Shown: piece by piece, positions 22,801 to 33,420 of the stretch | Layout: each line of letters starts with the position of its first letter | Numbering within the stretch: position 1 is the stretch's first letter | Notes under the pieces: model-generated | What the model saw: the letters and a program-made list of their open reading frames with translations, nothing else | What the model was told of the DNA's origin: nothing | Databases searched by the model: none | Position numbers and translations under genes: made by a program | NCBI RefSeq assembly: GCF_004027225.2 | Contig: NC_044282.2 | Span: 50,808,576 to 50,872,575 of the forward strand | Direction of reading: 5' to 3' | DNA length: 64,000 nucleotides | Source: Strigops habroptila | Lineage: Eukaryota; Chordata; Aves; Psittaciformes; Psittacidae

Positions 22801-25734
22801 ATGAGAAGTCAACCTCGAAGTGCCCAAGGACTTACTTTACTTGGCAGAAAAGCAGTACTGATCTTAGAAAAAAGAGGCAATAACTGGGCACCAGTATGTA
22901 ACCCTATATCACCCATCAGATTGGTAAAATGTAGAAATAAATGCAATTAAAGTCAACGGATTTACACTAGCACGCAATACATTTCAGAAGAGACTACGTC
23001 TTGACTGCAGATGTATCTGGAGAGACAAGTATGTGTTGTATATAGTTTTGCCAGTGTAATTCTGCTGCTTTTTCTCTTGCTTCTCCATCAAGTATATCCT
23101 TGGCATCTGGCTCCAGTTTTACAACAGGCAATCCACTGTTTTTTCCTCCCTGGTTTGTCTGTCTCTAACTATGTGACCCCATTTCAGTGAGTTGAAAGAA
23201 ATGTAGATCAGTTCAGAGGCTACAGGAGAATTGATATTTCTCATCCATAGTTCTCTTGCAATTTAATATATAAACATCCTCTCAAGACAGTTTCCCAGGA
23301 GGGGGGTGGAAGGGTGAAGTCATGTTAAAGTGCTTACTGCAGCTGAGAGAAACACATCTGGTGAGGCTGTAGAGTGCATTAGCTCACTAAGGTGATGAAG
23401 TGAAGTTTGAAATGTCATTTAAGTGCCATGAGAGACGACTGTGAAGGAGGGCTACTGACTAGGTAAAGCTTTTTTCTTTTGACATGCTGAAAACCTTTTC
23501 TTATTCTTGCTAACCTGCTGCTATCCCAATGGGTGAAGGTTTATTACTATCTGAGGAAAAAAAAAAAAAAGATGGATCATCTACTTTAACATTTTTCAGT
23601 GTAGCAATGTGATGCAAATGTCCTCATGCCTTCAAGATGATGCTGGGTTTGCCTGATGAAAACACTTCACCACCACAACCCCGGTTTCTCAATGGAAGCA
23701 AATCACACCCTTGATTCTGTCCAGTTTAGAGAAATACTGAACTGTAATAATATAAATGATCCCATCATAAAAAGAACTCTAACAACCTTCCTCTTTCTGA
23801 GAGGATTGATTTATTTTCATTTTATAAAGATCTTTTTATTGATCTATTTTACAACATAAGATAAAAGACATAAGAAATAATAAGATATATAACAGAATAA
23901 ATATTTTCTTTATATAAAAAGAATAACGATACTTATTCTACTTGCAAAGTGTTTTGAGATAGACCAAAAAGAAGAAAAGCTACACAATATACACATATAC
24001 TATTTAAAGGACAAGTAATAATCATAGTAAACATTTCTGAAGGTTTGGAGGGATCAAGGAATGAGTATCTTCCCCTGACGCACCCTCCCCCAGTGACAGT
24101 AGATAAGAGAAGGAGAGAAACTAGGTTAATTTTTTCAATCCTTTCTTCATTAGTCCATGACTCCATGATATCTTAGATTAGCCTAATATGTGGTCCCATT
24201 GGAGTTTATACAATTTGCTACATTATTTAATTCGGTGAAGAAATGTTTTGCATGCATCACATAGAAATGTTTCTGTCTGCAGAGCCAACTGCATTACAAA
24301 TTCAGTGATCTGAACCTAAAGAGATGTCATAGAGTGCCACACTTTTAAATAATTTACTGTTTAGAACATTTGCTGCTGACACACAAAATAGGCACAGAAC
24401 CGTACAAAGGACCTTTTTCTCCCTCTACGGTATATTTTGAAGTACTGATTAATTTGCTAAGAACTAGTATATTATCACTTTTAAAAGGTTATTGTATTCT
24501 TTTTGGAAATTCACACTGAATGAAATTTTGGTTCTCTGGAATGAATGCCAAAAATCATACCAATTTCACAAGTTCAGGATTTTGTTACAGTTTTAAGTAA
24601 GTAATTGTATATTAACATAATTAGTATATGTTAATACATAGAACATCTAATGTTCTATATAACTCTATATATTGTTCTATATAGTACCCAAACTGGTTTG
24701 TACAAACTTTAGAAATATGTTTAAAAAATATCTCAGCAAATATTGCAAACCTTCTCTATCCTTGTGATTTCCTTGCTATATTGGGTATGTATACTTCTTT
24801 CATGGAACAGAATTCCTAGCAACTCATCTTTGAAAATCGCAAAGAGGAAGAGTTTTCATAGGAGTAGTGTTTCCATATGTAATACTGGAGGTGGAATTCC
24901 TACAAATCCTCCCCTCAGACAGGTTCATATATCACATTCTTCAGCTCTGCCATTACTGTGCAATCAAGTCCTTAGCAAGGGTTTTCAGAGTTGGCCCTTT
25001 ATAATCTATTTAACGTCCTTCCTCTCAATAGGGTGATATAGCTAATTGTTTAGGAGTATCTCAAGTGGAAATCAAATCTTTTTGGTTTCCCAGAAAAATG
25101 TTAATTTGTGGCACATCAAGGAAAATATTCCTGTAGAGTTGCAAAACGTGCTCATTTTTGTAAATACCTTAATGAGATGGGCTACTTCATGTTTTTGAGA
25201 TGAGAAGCAGTTGACACAAGAAAATCTGACACTCACTTTGAACACAAACAATCTATAGCAACACATTTAGTCAGACTCATCCAAACAGTGTCAGAAAGTA
25301 TTAGATTCAAAGGTAAAAGTGAATGTGTAAAAGTGGAGGAACATTTTCATTGTGAGAAAACACAGTTCCAACTCAACAGCAATTTATATCATAGTGTTAT
25401 GTGCTACTGCTGTTTATCAGTAGGACCACATAGGTAGAAAAGATGCCAGGTGAGTGGAAAAGCTGGAGACTGAATCTATTTAGAACTACTTAGAGGAGAG
25501 AAACACTGCATGTTTATGACAGCAGTTATTGAGATAGCTCTGATAATTAATTTTACATGAAGAAAACTCCAAAGTGCAATTTGACAATGCAGTGATGTAT
25601 GTTTGCTTAGCTGTCTATTTTGGAAGCAATGGGTGAATTTAAGGATTTGGAAGAAGACATTTGACTAAAAATGAATTCTAACACTGCACTTAAAAGAAAA
25701 CAAGCCAATTGTTGAAAAGATGATCAGGAAAGGA
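22801..25734. other. AT-rich non-coding with small hairpins
   Basis: Very AT-rich at 23820-23930 and 24590-24690. Contains A14 near 23557-23570. Two adjacent perfect hairpins at 24610-24658 are listed separately. No gene recognised. Confidence 0.5.
24610..24658. repeat. Two adjacent perfect AT-rich hairpins
   Basis: TATTAACATA / TATGTTAATA (24610-24619 with 24627-24636, 7-base loop) is followed at once by ATAGAACAT / ATGTTCTAT (24638-24646 with 24650-24658, 3-base loop). Further CTATATA/TATATAG self-complementarity follows to about 24685. Confidence 0.8.
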
Positions 25735-25905
25735 TCGTGGAATCATGCAGGCTGGAGTAGACCTGCAGAGGTGTCTGGTCCAACCTTCTGCTCACAGCAA
25801 GGGCAGCTATAGTCCCAGAGGAAAGCTTGAAAACCTCTAAGGGTGCAGCCTGCACAGCCCGTCTGGGCAGCCTACTCCACCGCTTGACCATCCTCCAGGT
25901 AATTA
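25735..25905 (-). mobile_element. CR1 LINE 3' fragment, minus strand
   Basis: Antisense CR1 3' end: GGAATCATGCAGGCTGGAGT, GGTGTCTGGTCCAACCTTCT, GCAGCCTGCACAGCCCGTCT and GGGCAGCCTACTCCACCGCT follow the family's order. Diverged, so an older copy. Confidence 0.85.
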
Positions 25906-28693
25906 TAAACTTGTTGAAAATGTTGGTTTATTAAATTGATACTGTGTTACTGCGGCAGCAGTCATTTATTTCATGGCTGAATACCAGATCTATGAGTGTA
26001 GAAACAGAGCTGGGGAAGTTTTCAGTTGTTTTCAGAACAGAGATAATGTGGTACCGCACAAGCAGAAATCCATTTTTTGGATGGGGGGAGGGAAGAGCAC
26101 TAGGAATCCATGGATGAAAGCAGCTGATAAATTTAAATTGGAAAAGAATAGTAGTAACTATTTTAAAAGCTTCAATTCTTTTGAGGAAACTTCTTGGCCT
26201 AATTTCAAGCAGAACAATCCATTAGAAATCCTCAGAGACAGGGAGCTCCAAGCCAACCGCTTCAGGAAGATATTTAAACAAGGCCCTTTGCCAGTAAGTG
26301 ACTCAGTAAGCCACAGGTTTTGTGTGGGGGTTTTTTTCTCTGAAAATGTGAAGTCTCAAAGTGCAGAAAGCTGTAAAAGAGATGGAAGGAACTGGGAAAT
26401 ATCTTCATTACAGCTGAATGAGGATTTTTCTCTAGAAAGATTACATTTTTCTGCAAAATGTAACACTTTAATTTTGTCCCAAGAAAGTTGAAGCAAAACC
26501 TTCTATTTCAAAGGGTAACATAATGTGGTTTGGTTTTGTTTTCTGGGTTGTTTTTTTAATGTGGCAGAGATCAAGATTTTTATTTCCAAGTTCACCTTTG
26601 CTACCTTCACCTCTTGTGGCACTCTGTGAGAGCTGTGATGTCTGACAGAGCCAGGCTCCTCACCTTACCTGCATTTCCCACACTGGTAACCCAGGTGATG
26701 GATTCAAGAACACACAAGTTAGATAAACAGAAGCACAAAGCATGAGGATACAGGTTTAACCATATATCCAGATTTTTTGCTTGCAAGCACTGCTGAGCAG
26801 GGTAGACCTACTTTAGGCACACACTGTGTGACACATGGAAGTTGGTGATGCTCTAAGCCACAGTTCCACTTCTGCATTGCACCTGAGACACCTCAAAGAT
26901 ACCCAAAAGACACACAAATGTGGCAAACCCCATCCATGTCTGTTCAAACAACCTGTTTCCTCCACTGCAGCTTCCTTTACAATTGTGAGCTTCGTTTTGT
27001 CATGTTTGCACTGTGAAGGATAGATTTCAGTGGAAGATGTGAGAGGTCTGTCGGTAGTAAGCAACTGAGACCACAGTCAGATGGTCAAGAAGGTGAGCTG
27101 CTGACATCTTTAGAGCAGATGCCACAGACTTCATGCCTCTGAGGCCCAAGGTCCTTCGGGCAAAGAGTAGAGAAGATCATACTTTACTGCCAATATGACC
27201 TCCCAGAACTGTCTGTGTCTGACCTGCTGAGGGGACTACTGGTAATTGTTGCAACCAGCAGTCAGGTGTAAGAAGGAAGCGTGGGTTTTTTATGAAAGCT
27301 TTCTGACAAGTGCTGGTGTCTCCGTATTATTTAGGTCTGCAGTACCACCAGTTTCTGCTTTTCAGAGTTCCATAAATAATATCTGCACCAAAGTGTAGAT
27401 ATTTCAGAGGCAAAACCAACTCTTTTTCCATTCTATTGCTCTCCATGTATGTCAGATTCCTGCAAAACGGCCCTAACACACCATCATTGTCAGTTATCAC
27501 TATAAAATAAAATTGTGAGAGCTTTGTTGTATTTGGCCTAAAGCAGAAGGAACCAAAATAAATTTATAATTATGATATTGCAGAAGATTGTCCTCCTTAC
27601 CCAGGTTTCCAACTTTCATGGATTTGGTTTAAAACCAAAACCACTTTAGTGTCTAACTTGATGTATCTTTTTAAAAGTCTTGGCATAATTTCTTTATGTG
27701 CTGTTGAGGGTTATATTTGTATTACACTAATAAGGGAAAAGTGAAGATGGACTCACAACTTTTAGAAGATCACAGCTTTAAGAACAGGTAGGTAGCAGAA
27801 CTGCATGCTGGAAACTGACTCTAAACTGCAAGCAGGAAAATGACTCTAAGTTATTGCTACCCCATGCAGATAGTCAGTGCGGCACTGAGCCAGCAACACT
27901 AAACCTAACCAAGCCAAAGTCAGGTCTTACAGAAAAAAGACTGGTCTTGAGTTTTCACCTCAGAAATAACTTGGCTCCTGCTGCTCCTTACATGATTCTA
28001 CTTTGCACTGACTTTTACCCAAGCTGCACTACAAAAATGTTAATTCTTCTCAAAGGCACTCATGTAAACCAATGAGAGATAAGAATGTAAATGCAAAAAT
28101 CTCAAGGATATGAAACAATTTACTTGATATTAGTTATTTTTCGTAGAGAATGTTGTTAGTCTAGGAGAGAGGTGAGTTTGTTTTAATTGTATTTGCAATG
28201 ATTAAGAGGAAGAAAGTCCAAATCAGTGATATATACACTTGATACTTTCAAAGGGCCAGTTTCAAAAAGCTGAAAACAAATATGAGCCAGATCAGGCAAG
28301 ATCAGACAGAATTTAATTAAAAACATATGAATAATAATCATACATTGTTTAAGAACACTTTAGTAAGTATTCAGAAATCCACACTCTCACATCTCTGGAA
28401 GGCCACAGTGGTTGAAACCACAAACTGACTTTGATAGGAAGTGAAAGCAGCTCCACACACATATATGCAAAAGTTCTTTCATACGTGTATGCACATATGA
28501 GCAAACTGGACAAAATGTAAAAAAGAAGATATTACTAATAACAATAATTCACTGAATATTAATGCTCTAGAATTATACAACTGTTAAGACAGGCACAGGT
28601 AGAATTCTTGACCATCAAACTTAAGTAAATTAAACTTCTGAAAGTTTGCATATTTATTTTATTGAAGACATAATTTCTCTTTTTCTTTTTTAG
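25906..28693. other. Non-coding, nothing recognised
   Basis: Holds the window's longest ATG-initiated open frame (172 codons, 25973-26491), which shows no domain, signal or repeat I can identify. A donor-like site on the minus strand (TGCAGGTAAGGTGAG, near 26660-26670) has no supporting open exon. Confidence 0.5.
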
Positions 28694-28849
28694 GCAGAAG
28701 GATTAAAAAGACAAGGAAGTGGAAAGGCAACTATATTTTGCTTTTCACGCATTTTCCAACTGGAAACTTCAGAAGATGATAAACAGCAGCTACTTACGTC
28801 AGAATTTTTTGTGTCAGCAAGTACTGATAATTTGTCTACATTAAGCTGA
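28694..28849 (+). other. Candidate 3'-terminal coding exon, unproven
   Basis: A long pyrimidine-rich tract ends in AG at 28692-28693. From the next base, 51 codons are open and close with TGA at 28847-28849. The predicted peptide starts AEGLKRQGSGKATIFCF and ends ASTDNLSTLS. No ATG lies at its start, so it would have to be joined to an upstream exon. I do not recognise the protein. A random 51-codon opening is not rare in 64 kb, so the splice-site coincidence is the only real support. No clear polyadenylation signal was tied to it. Confidence 0.2.
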
Positions 28850-29139
28850 AGCACTGCAAAAGGAACCCTTAGGATCCTTGGTGGTGGTTTTCATTGACTT
28901 TAAGATAACCGAAGAAGTTCTGGAGACTAAAATCAAACTAACATTTTGTTAAAATTTCAGCTAACTTTCATGAGTAACAAGGAGTCTCTTAGGCTGACAT
29001 TAACCCTGGGGCAAAAGAACAGATGATGGTTATTTGTTTAATATAAAATTAGAAGAAAATGACCAGAAAGAAGTAAAAAAAGCCTAAATCCTACCTGAAC
29101 AGTTAAAAATCAAACCCAAGTTGAATGTTAGCAGTAAGA

Positions 29140-29430
29140 TTGCTGCTATAATGGACTTTGATGAAGTATATAATTTGGAACTACTCAACATTTCAGCGAA
29201 GAAGTTACAGTGATTAACAAAATCAGCAACTTGTCATCAAATGAGTGGGTTAGAACATGGTTAAGACACAGGGAGGTGTAACAAAATGAATATGTGTTAA
29301 TGGGTCATGCAGGGATCAGATTTGCTCTTACACTGTATAACACCTTTGTCAATGATCTGAAAGAACTCACAAAAATCTTAACTAAGAAAGACAGCAGATT
29401 ATTTTCATCAAATATTGGTGGACCCACAAC
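29140..29430 (+). pseudogene. Ancient LINE (CR1/L3-like) reverse-transcriptase fossil, plus strand
   Basis: Translated pieces align in order with the LINE RT palm: DFDEVYNLELL (family: DF.KAFD.V.H..LL), NEWVRTWLRHREV (family: W...WL..R.Q.V), then NTFVNDLKELT (family: LFNIFINDL.E), although frames shift and a stop separates the second and third pieces. The catalytic FADD box has decayed beyond recognition. The divergence suggests a much older insertion than the other CR1s here. The open frame 29294-29518 is part of it. The element may extend upstream to about 28880. Confidence 0.6.
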
Positions 29431-30629
29431 CTGCATGGAAAAGATGTCCAGCATTGCAGTTCTTCACATAAAGGGGCATAAACAGACAAAATACATATCC
29501 ATCAGCCATATTGGTTAGTTTTTTAAACATGAGCCCCTACCTTAGTCAGAAGTTCTCAGATGATTTTTACTTCGGGTTGAATCCCTGTTCAGGAGAAGCA
29601 AGCAAAAGAGTAAGAGAACAAATTAAATGCTTTGACAGAGAAACAATGAAGAACATCTACAAATATGGGTCCCATCTGCTGATTAGGCTCATCATCATCA
29701 TAAAACTAGAACAGCTCCAGTTATCCCATATTTACTGTATGAACTAGTTTAGATCAGTCACTGAGGAACTGCCTATCACAGCTGAAAGGTCCTATTCTTA
29801 AAAATAGGATGTGCTTTAAGAATTTTACTTGCAATTGAGACCAAAGCTGCATTAAATTCTGTGGAAAGTGATCTCATCTCCAAATCAATATTAATGCACA
29901 GGACAGCAAGCTTCTTAACTGTTTTATAGAACCAGCCATTACATGTTACATTAATAATCATCATTATATTATTATGTTTTCTTCTAGTTGATGTAGTTAA
30001 AAATCCCATGCAGGCCTACGGGCAACACACTGTAAATGTACAAAAAGAAAAAAATTATCACTATTCTCTAGTAAGATAAAAATTGGCAGCACATAAGGGA
30101 TGGTTCTCATTTCTGTACAACTCTGAAAGTAGTAAGAAGGTCATGATCAGTAGAAGTACGTCAGGAGCTCATAAAGATCAAAAGACAACCATACCTCTGT
30201 CAAATATTTTTTCAGTGTCGCATCTGATTTTAGAAGAGATGCATGCAGTGTTCTAATGTGGGATATCAGCAGAAAGAGTTCGTAGCTGGTAATAACTCCT
30301 GTGTGCACACACATATTCCTTCTTCAGAAGAAGTACTTTAAAAGGCACTAAAGCAAATCAAGGGCTTTGAGATGTTTTGTGTCAGCTGCATGCCAGTTTA
30401 TCTTGCAACAAGGGACTGGGTGAACCACTTGAGCTGTTTTTGATCCTTCCACAATTCTGCTTGTAATGTCTCCAGATAATTTGGTACTAAGAAAATGTCA
30501 CATCAGACACAGATACATAGAGCACACACTTTCACAACCGTCTAACCATAGGTGGATTGACTATGTAACTACTTGTATGGTTATAATCACCAGACTATCG
30601 AGCACCTCAGGTACTCAATGCTGTTGATT
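29431..30629. other. Non-coding, possibly more decayed LINE
   Basis: The first few hundred bases may be the eroded continuation of the RT fossil (purine-rich, sense of a LINE 3' end), but I cannot align it confidently. No gene seen. Confidence 0.4.
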
Positions 30630-30775
30630 CCCACAGCCTGCCCTATGAGGTAGGAAAGCTTTACTAGCATGTGCTCAGACACAGCGTTGTGTTATTTGAT
30701 AAAACAAATTACTGTCTCAAGGTCACACAGGAATTCTACAAAGAAGCCACAGATTTGCTCCAGACACTAACTACA
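30630..30775 (-). mobile_element. MIR fossil, minus strand
   Basis: CCTGCCCTATGAGGTAGGAA followed about 60 bp later by TTACTGTCTCAAGGTCACAC and AGGAATTC is the reverse complement of the MIR core and tail (consensus order 'accctgtgaggtaggta ... taacttgcccaaggtcacacag'). Both landmark phrases occur at the expected spacing. Confidence 0.7.
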
Positions 30776-32659
30776 CAAAGATGTCTCTCAGAAAGATAGT
30801 CTATACTAGCAGAAACTGAACTAGATCTAGTCATTTAACAAAGTTAGCAATTTTAGGTAGAAATTCTGTTTTTCTAAATTAAAACATCCTAACATGCAAC
30901 AGAGCATAGAGTAGAGATCACACTTCTGAATTAGCTCTGTGTAAATATATGACTAATTCATTCAAGAATTTTATAAATTCAATCCAAACATTTTCCTAGC
31001 CGCATCTTCAAATCATGCCTTACAATTTCAGCTTACCAAAATAATTTCAAGAGAATGGGGTGAATAAGCAGGAGAGATTCAGCTGCAGCTATTTCCATGT
31101 TGTCAGGACCCTGTAGCTTGTTTCAGGTCTGGATTTGGCTCAGAGGTTCCTCATGTCCTTATTACCTGGCCAGCAATAGCTTTTTCTGTTCCATCTCTAT
31201 GCTGGGCAGAATGGGTACATGGGAGAGAAAACAAAGGGATTTCTGGAATGACTAAGCCTGCAACAAAGATTTAAAAAAGAAATAATATACCTGCTATTGC
31301 GCTAACTGATGTCTTTGGGCTTAGCAGCGCCTCTTTGAATTTTGAATGTGTTACACATGATAGGTATCTTTAACTGCTGGCTTATCTCTCACAGTGAATA
31401 TTTTTCTAATATGCTTGACCATATCTGATATTTCAGTACAGTAGTTCATGTAAGTTGGCCTTAGAGAAGCTACAGGTTAAAAATTATTTGGTTTTCTAAC
31501 ACAGACTTTCAGTGGTCTTTTCTGGGCTCATTTCTGTGTGCCTTGTGAGTTGGTGATATCTCATGGTTTTGCTTTTCCTGTGTTTGTATTTCGAAAAAAG
31601 TGCTTCAGGTTTCAAGGCAATAATGCATGGGATGACTTACTTTACAATAACTGCTAAGAGCCTTGGTTGTTGCCCCAAAAAGTTATGCTAAAATGCACTA
31701 AATTTGTATAGTACCAGCGTCGGCTGTAAAAAGAGTAAGTGTTACCTTTTCCTAGTTTCCTTAACTCAGAAGCCTTAATTCACTTTTTTGTCTAACTAGT
31801 CAGATTTAGTTCACAATCTTCTGGCTTTTTATTTACAGTCATTGTCACAGGAAAATCAAAATTTCTCATTAGTTAGGATATTAAGATGATAGTACTAATG
31901 AATTACAATGTTCCAATCACAAATAAATTCTAGGAAGACATGGGAAAAAAGAATCCTTTAACTTAGATGTCAGGACTTTTAAAAGTAAAGGTTACTTAAA
32001 ACTAAATTCTTTTTTGCCTCAAAAGTAACAGCTTTTGCTTTTATATTTATAGTTTCTTATTTCTAAAGTGTTTTTATTTCATTCACGCTCTTTTGCTTTG
32101 TACTGTAGTAAAAAGTACATGTTTTTCCATACACTGAAACACTGTTTTTAAATATATTACACTGCTTAAATCCTCAGAGGCTTCACAGCTTTTGCTGTAC
32201 CGACATATGCAGGCTTGAAACACTAAAAATAAAAGGAATTTCAATTAAAGTGGGAGAGTTTTGAAAGTTTTATAATTTATGATTGCCTGGATGCATTTTC
32301 AGTATCAAAACTGCCTTCAGAATATCTTACTTTCTAGGAAAGTCATAACGCACTGCTTCACATTGAGTTTGTTCTCAAAACGAAGCTCATTTGCATTTTG
32401 CACCACAGGGAGTTACTTGTAAACTTCCACACAGCAAGGTGTGAACAGAGTAGTGATAACAAACCATGAATTATACAAAGATGTAATTCAATTCATAGAA
32501 TCACCTCAAAGCCTAAGCACTTATCAGGTTCTTATATTTGCACAAAACTTCCTGGATCATTAAAAAATAGGCTATGCAATTCATTTGTTTTATCAACACC
32601 TTTGAATTTCAGAGATGGGTTGAAGTAGCATGAAAACTAACTAGCCTTTGCCTGTGAAG
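30776..32659. other. AT-rich non-coding, candidate conserved block
   Basis: No repeat recognised. 32020-32440 has low-complexity-free AT-rich sequence with an exact octamer ATTTGCAT (32389-32396) and may be a conserved non-coding element. This is a guess from composition. Confidence 0.35.
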
Positions 32660-33015
32660 ATGTGGTAAGGGAGAGGGCTAGGAGACCTCACATTCAGTCA
32701 GACTTCAAAGTGTCGATCTCCTCTCTCTGGCGACCAGCGATAGGACACAAGGAAATGGAATGAAGTTGCATCAGGGGAAGATCATATTGGACAAGGTTCT
32801 TCACTGAGAAGTTGCTTGGTCACTGGAAGAGGTTCCTCAGGTAAGTGGTAAGAGTAGGGAAGGATGTCATGTTCAAGGAGCTTCTGGACAATGCTCTTAG
32901 TCATTTGATTTAGTTTTAGGTAGTCCTGCAAAGAGCAGGGAGTTGGATTGATGATCCTTATGGGTCCCTTCCAACTTGAGATATTCTAGGATTCTATAAT
33001 TCTATGATTCTATGA
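32660..33015 (+). mobile_element. CR1 LINE 3' end, plus strand
   Basis: CR1 3' UTR with an intact terminus: GCGACCAGCGATAGGACACA, AAGTTGCATCAGGGGAAGAT, GATCCTTATGGGTCCCTTCC and CAACTTGAGATATTCTAGGA, closing with repeated ATTCTATGATTCTATGA at 33015. 5'-truncated, as usual for CR1. Confidence 0.95.
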
Positions 33016-33031
33016 AAGAAAGCTTCATTCT

Positions 33032-33095
33032 GAATTCACAGGGCTAGAAGGGATTTCCTAAACTTCAGTTCAGCCAGCTCCTTCAACAAAAAACT
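33032..33095 (-). mobile_element. CR1 3'-end remnant, minus strand
   Basis: TCACAGGGCTAGAAGGGATT followed by CAGCCAGCTCC is an antisense CR1 3' end. It starts only about 16 bp after the plus-strand CR1 ends, so the two lie 3' end to 3' end. Confidence 0.6.
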
Positions 33096-33309
33096 ATGCC
33101 TTTTCTAGTTCATCAAGCTTTTATTTATTTCAGGTTTTTCAACTTGTTTTTGTTAAATCCCATAGTTTCCAGTGAAAAATAAGTAGTTTGTGTTGTACCT
33201 TTGGTAGATCTATCAGAAACAAAGTCTTGCAGAAATTTAGAAACTCAAAAGCAAAAATAAATTGGAACCTGTTTAGACTTGTGATCTTACCCCACCCAGT
33301 TAATTATAC

Positions 33310-33420
33310 CATCATAGCATAGTTTCAGGAGTAAGGGCACTCAGATGGTTATACGCTCTAACCTCCTTCTCAAAGTCAGAAGAGGTTGCTCAGGGCAATG
33401 AGAACATGGAGAACTGTTGG
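33310..33420 (-). mobile_element. CR1 remnant, minus strand, diverged
   Basis: TCTAACCTCCTTCTCAAAGT and GAGGTTGCTCAGGGCAATGA match the antisense CR1 3' region in order, with heavy divergence. Confidence 0.5.

Noticed and set aside
22388..22804. 138-codon open frame as a single gene
   Set aside because: The first part is CR1 ORF2 but the rest is antisense CR1; it is a chimera, not a protein gene.
25973..26491. Longest ATG-initiated open frame (172 codons)
   Set aside because: No recognisable domain, no splice or promoter context, and such lengths arise by chance in 64 kb.
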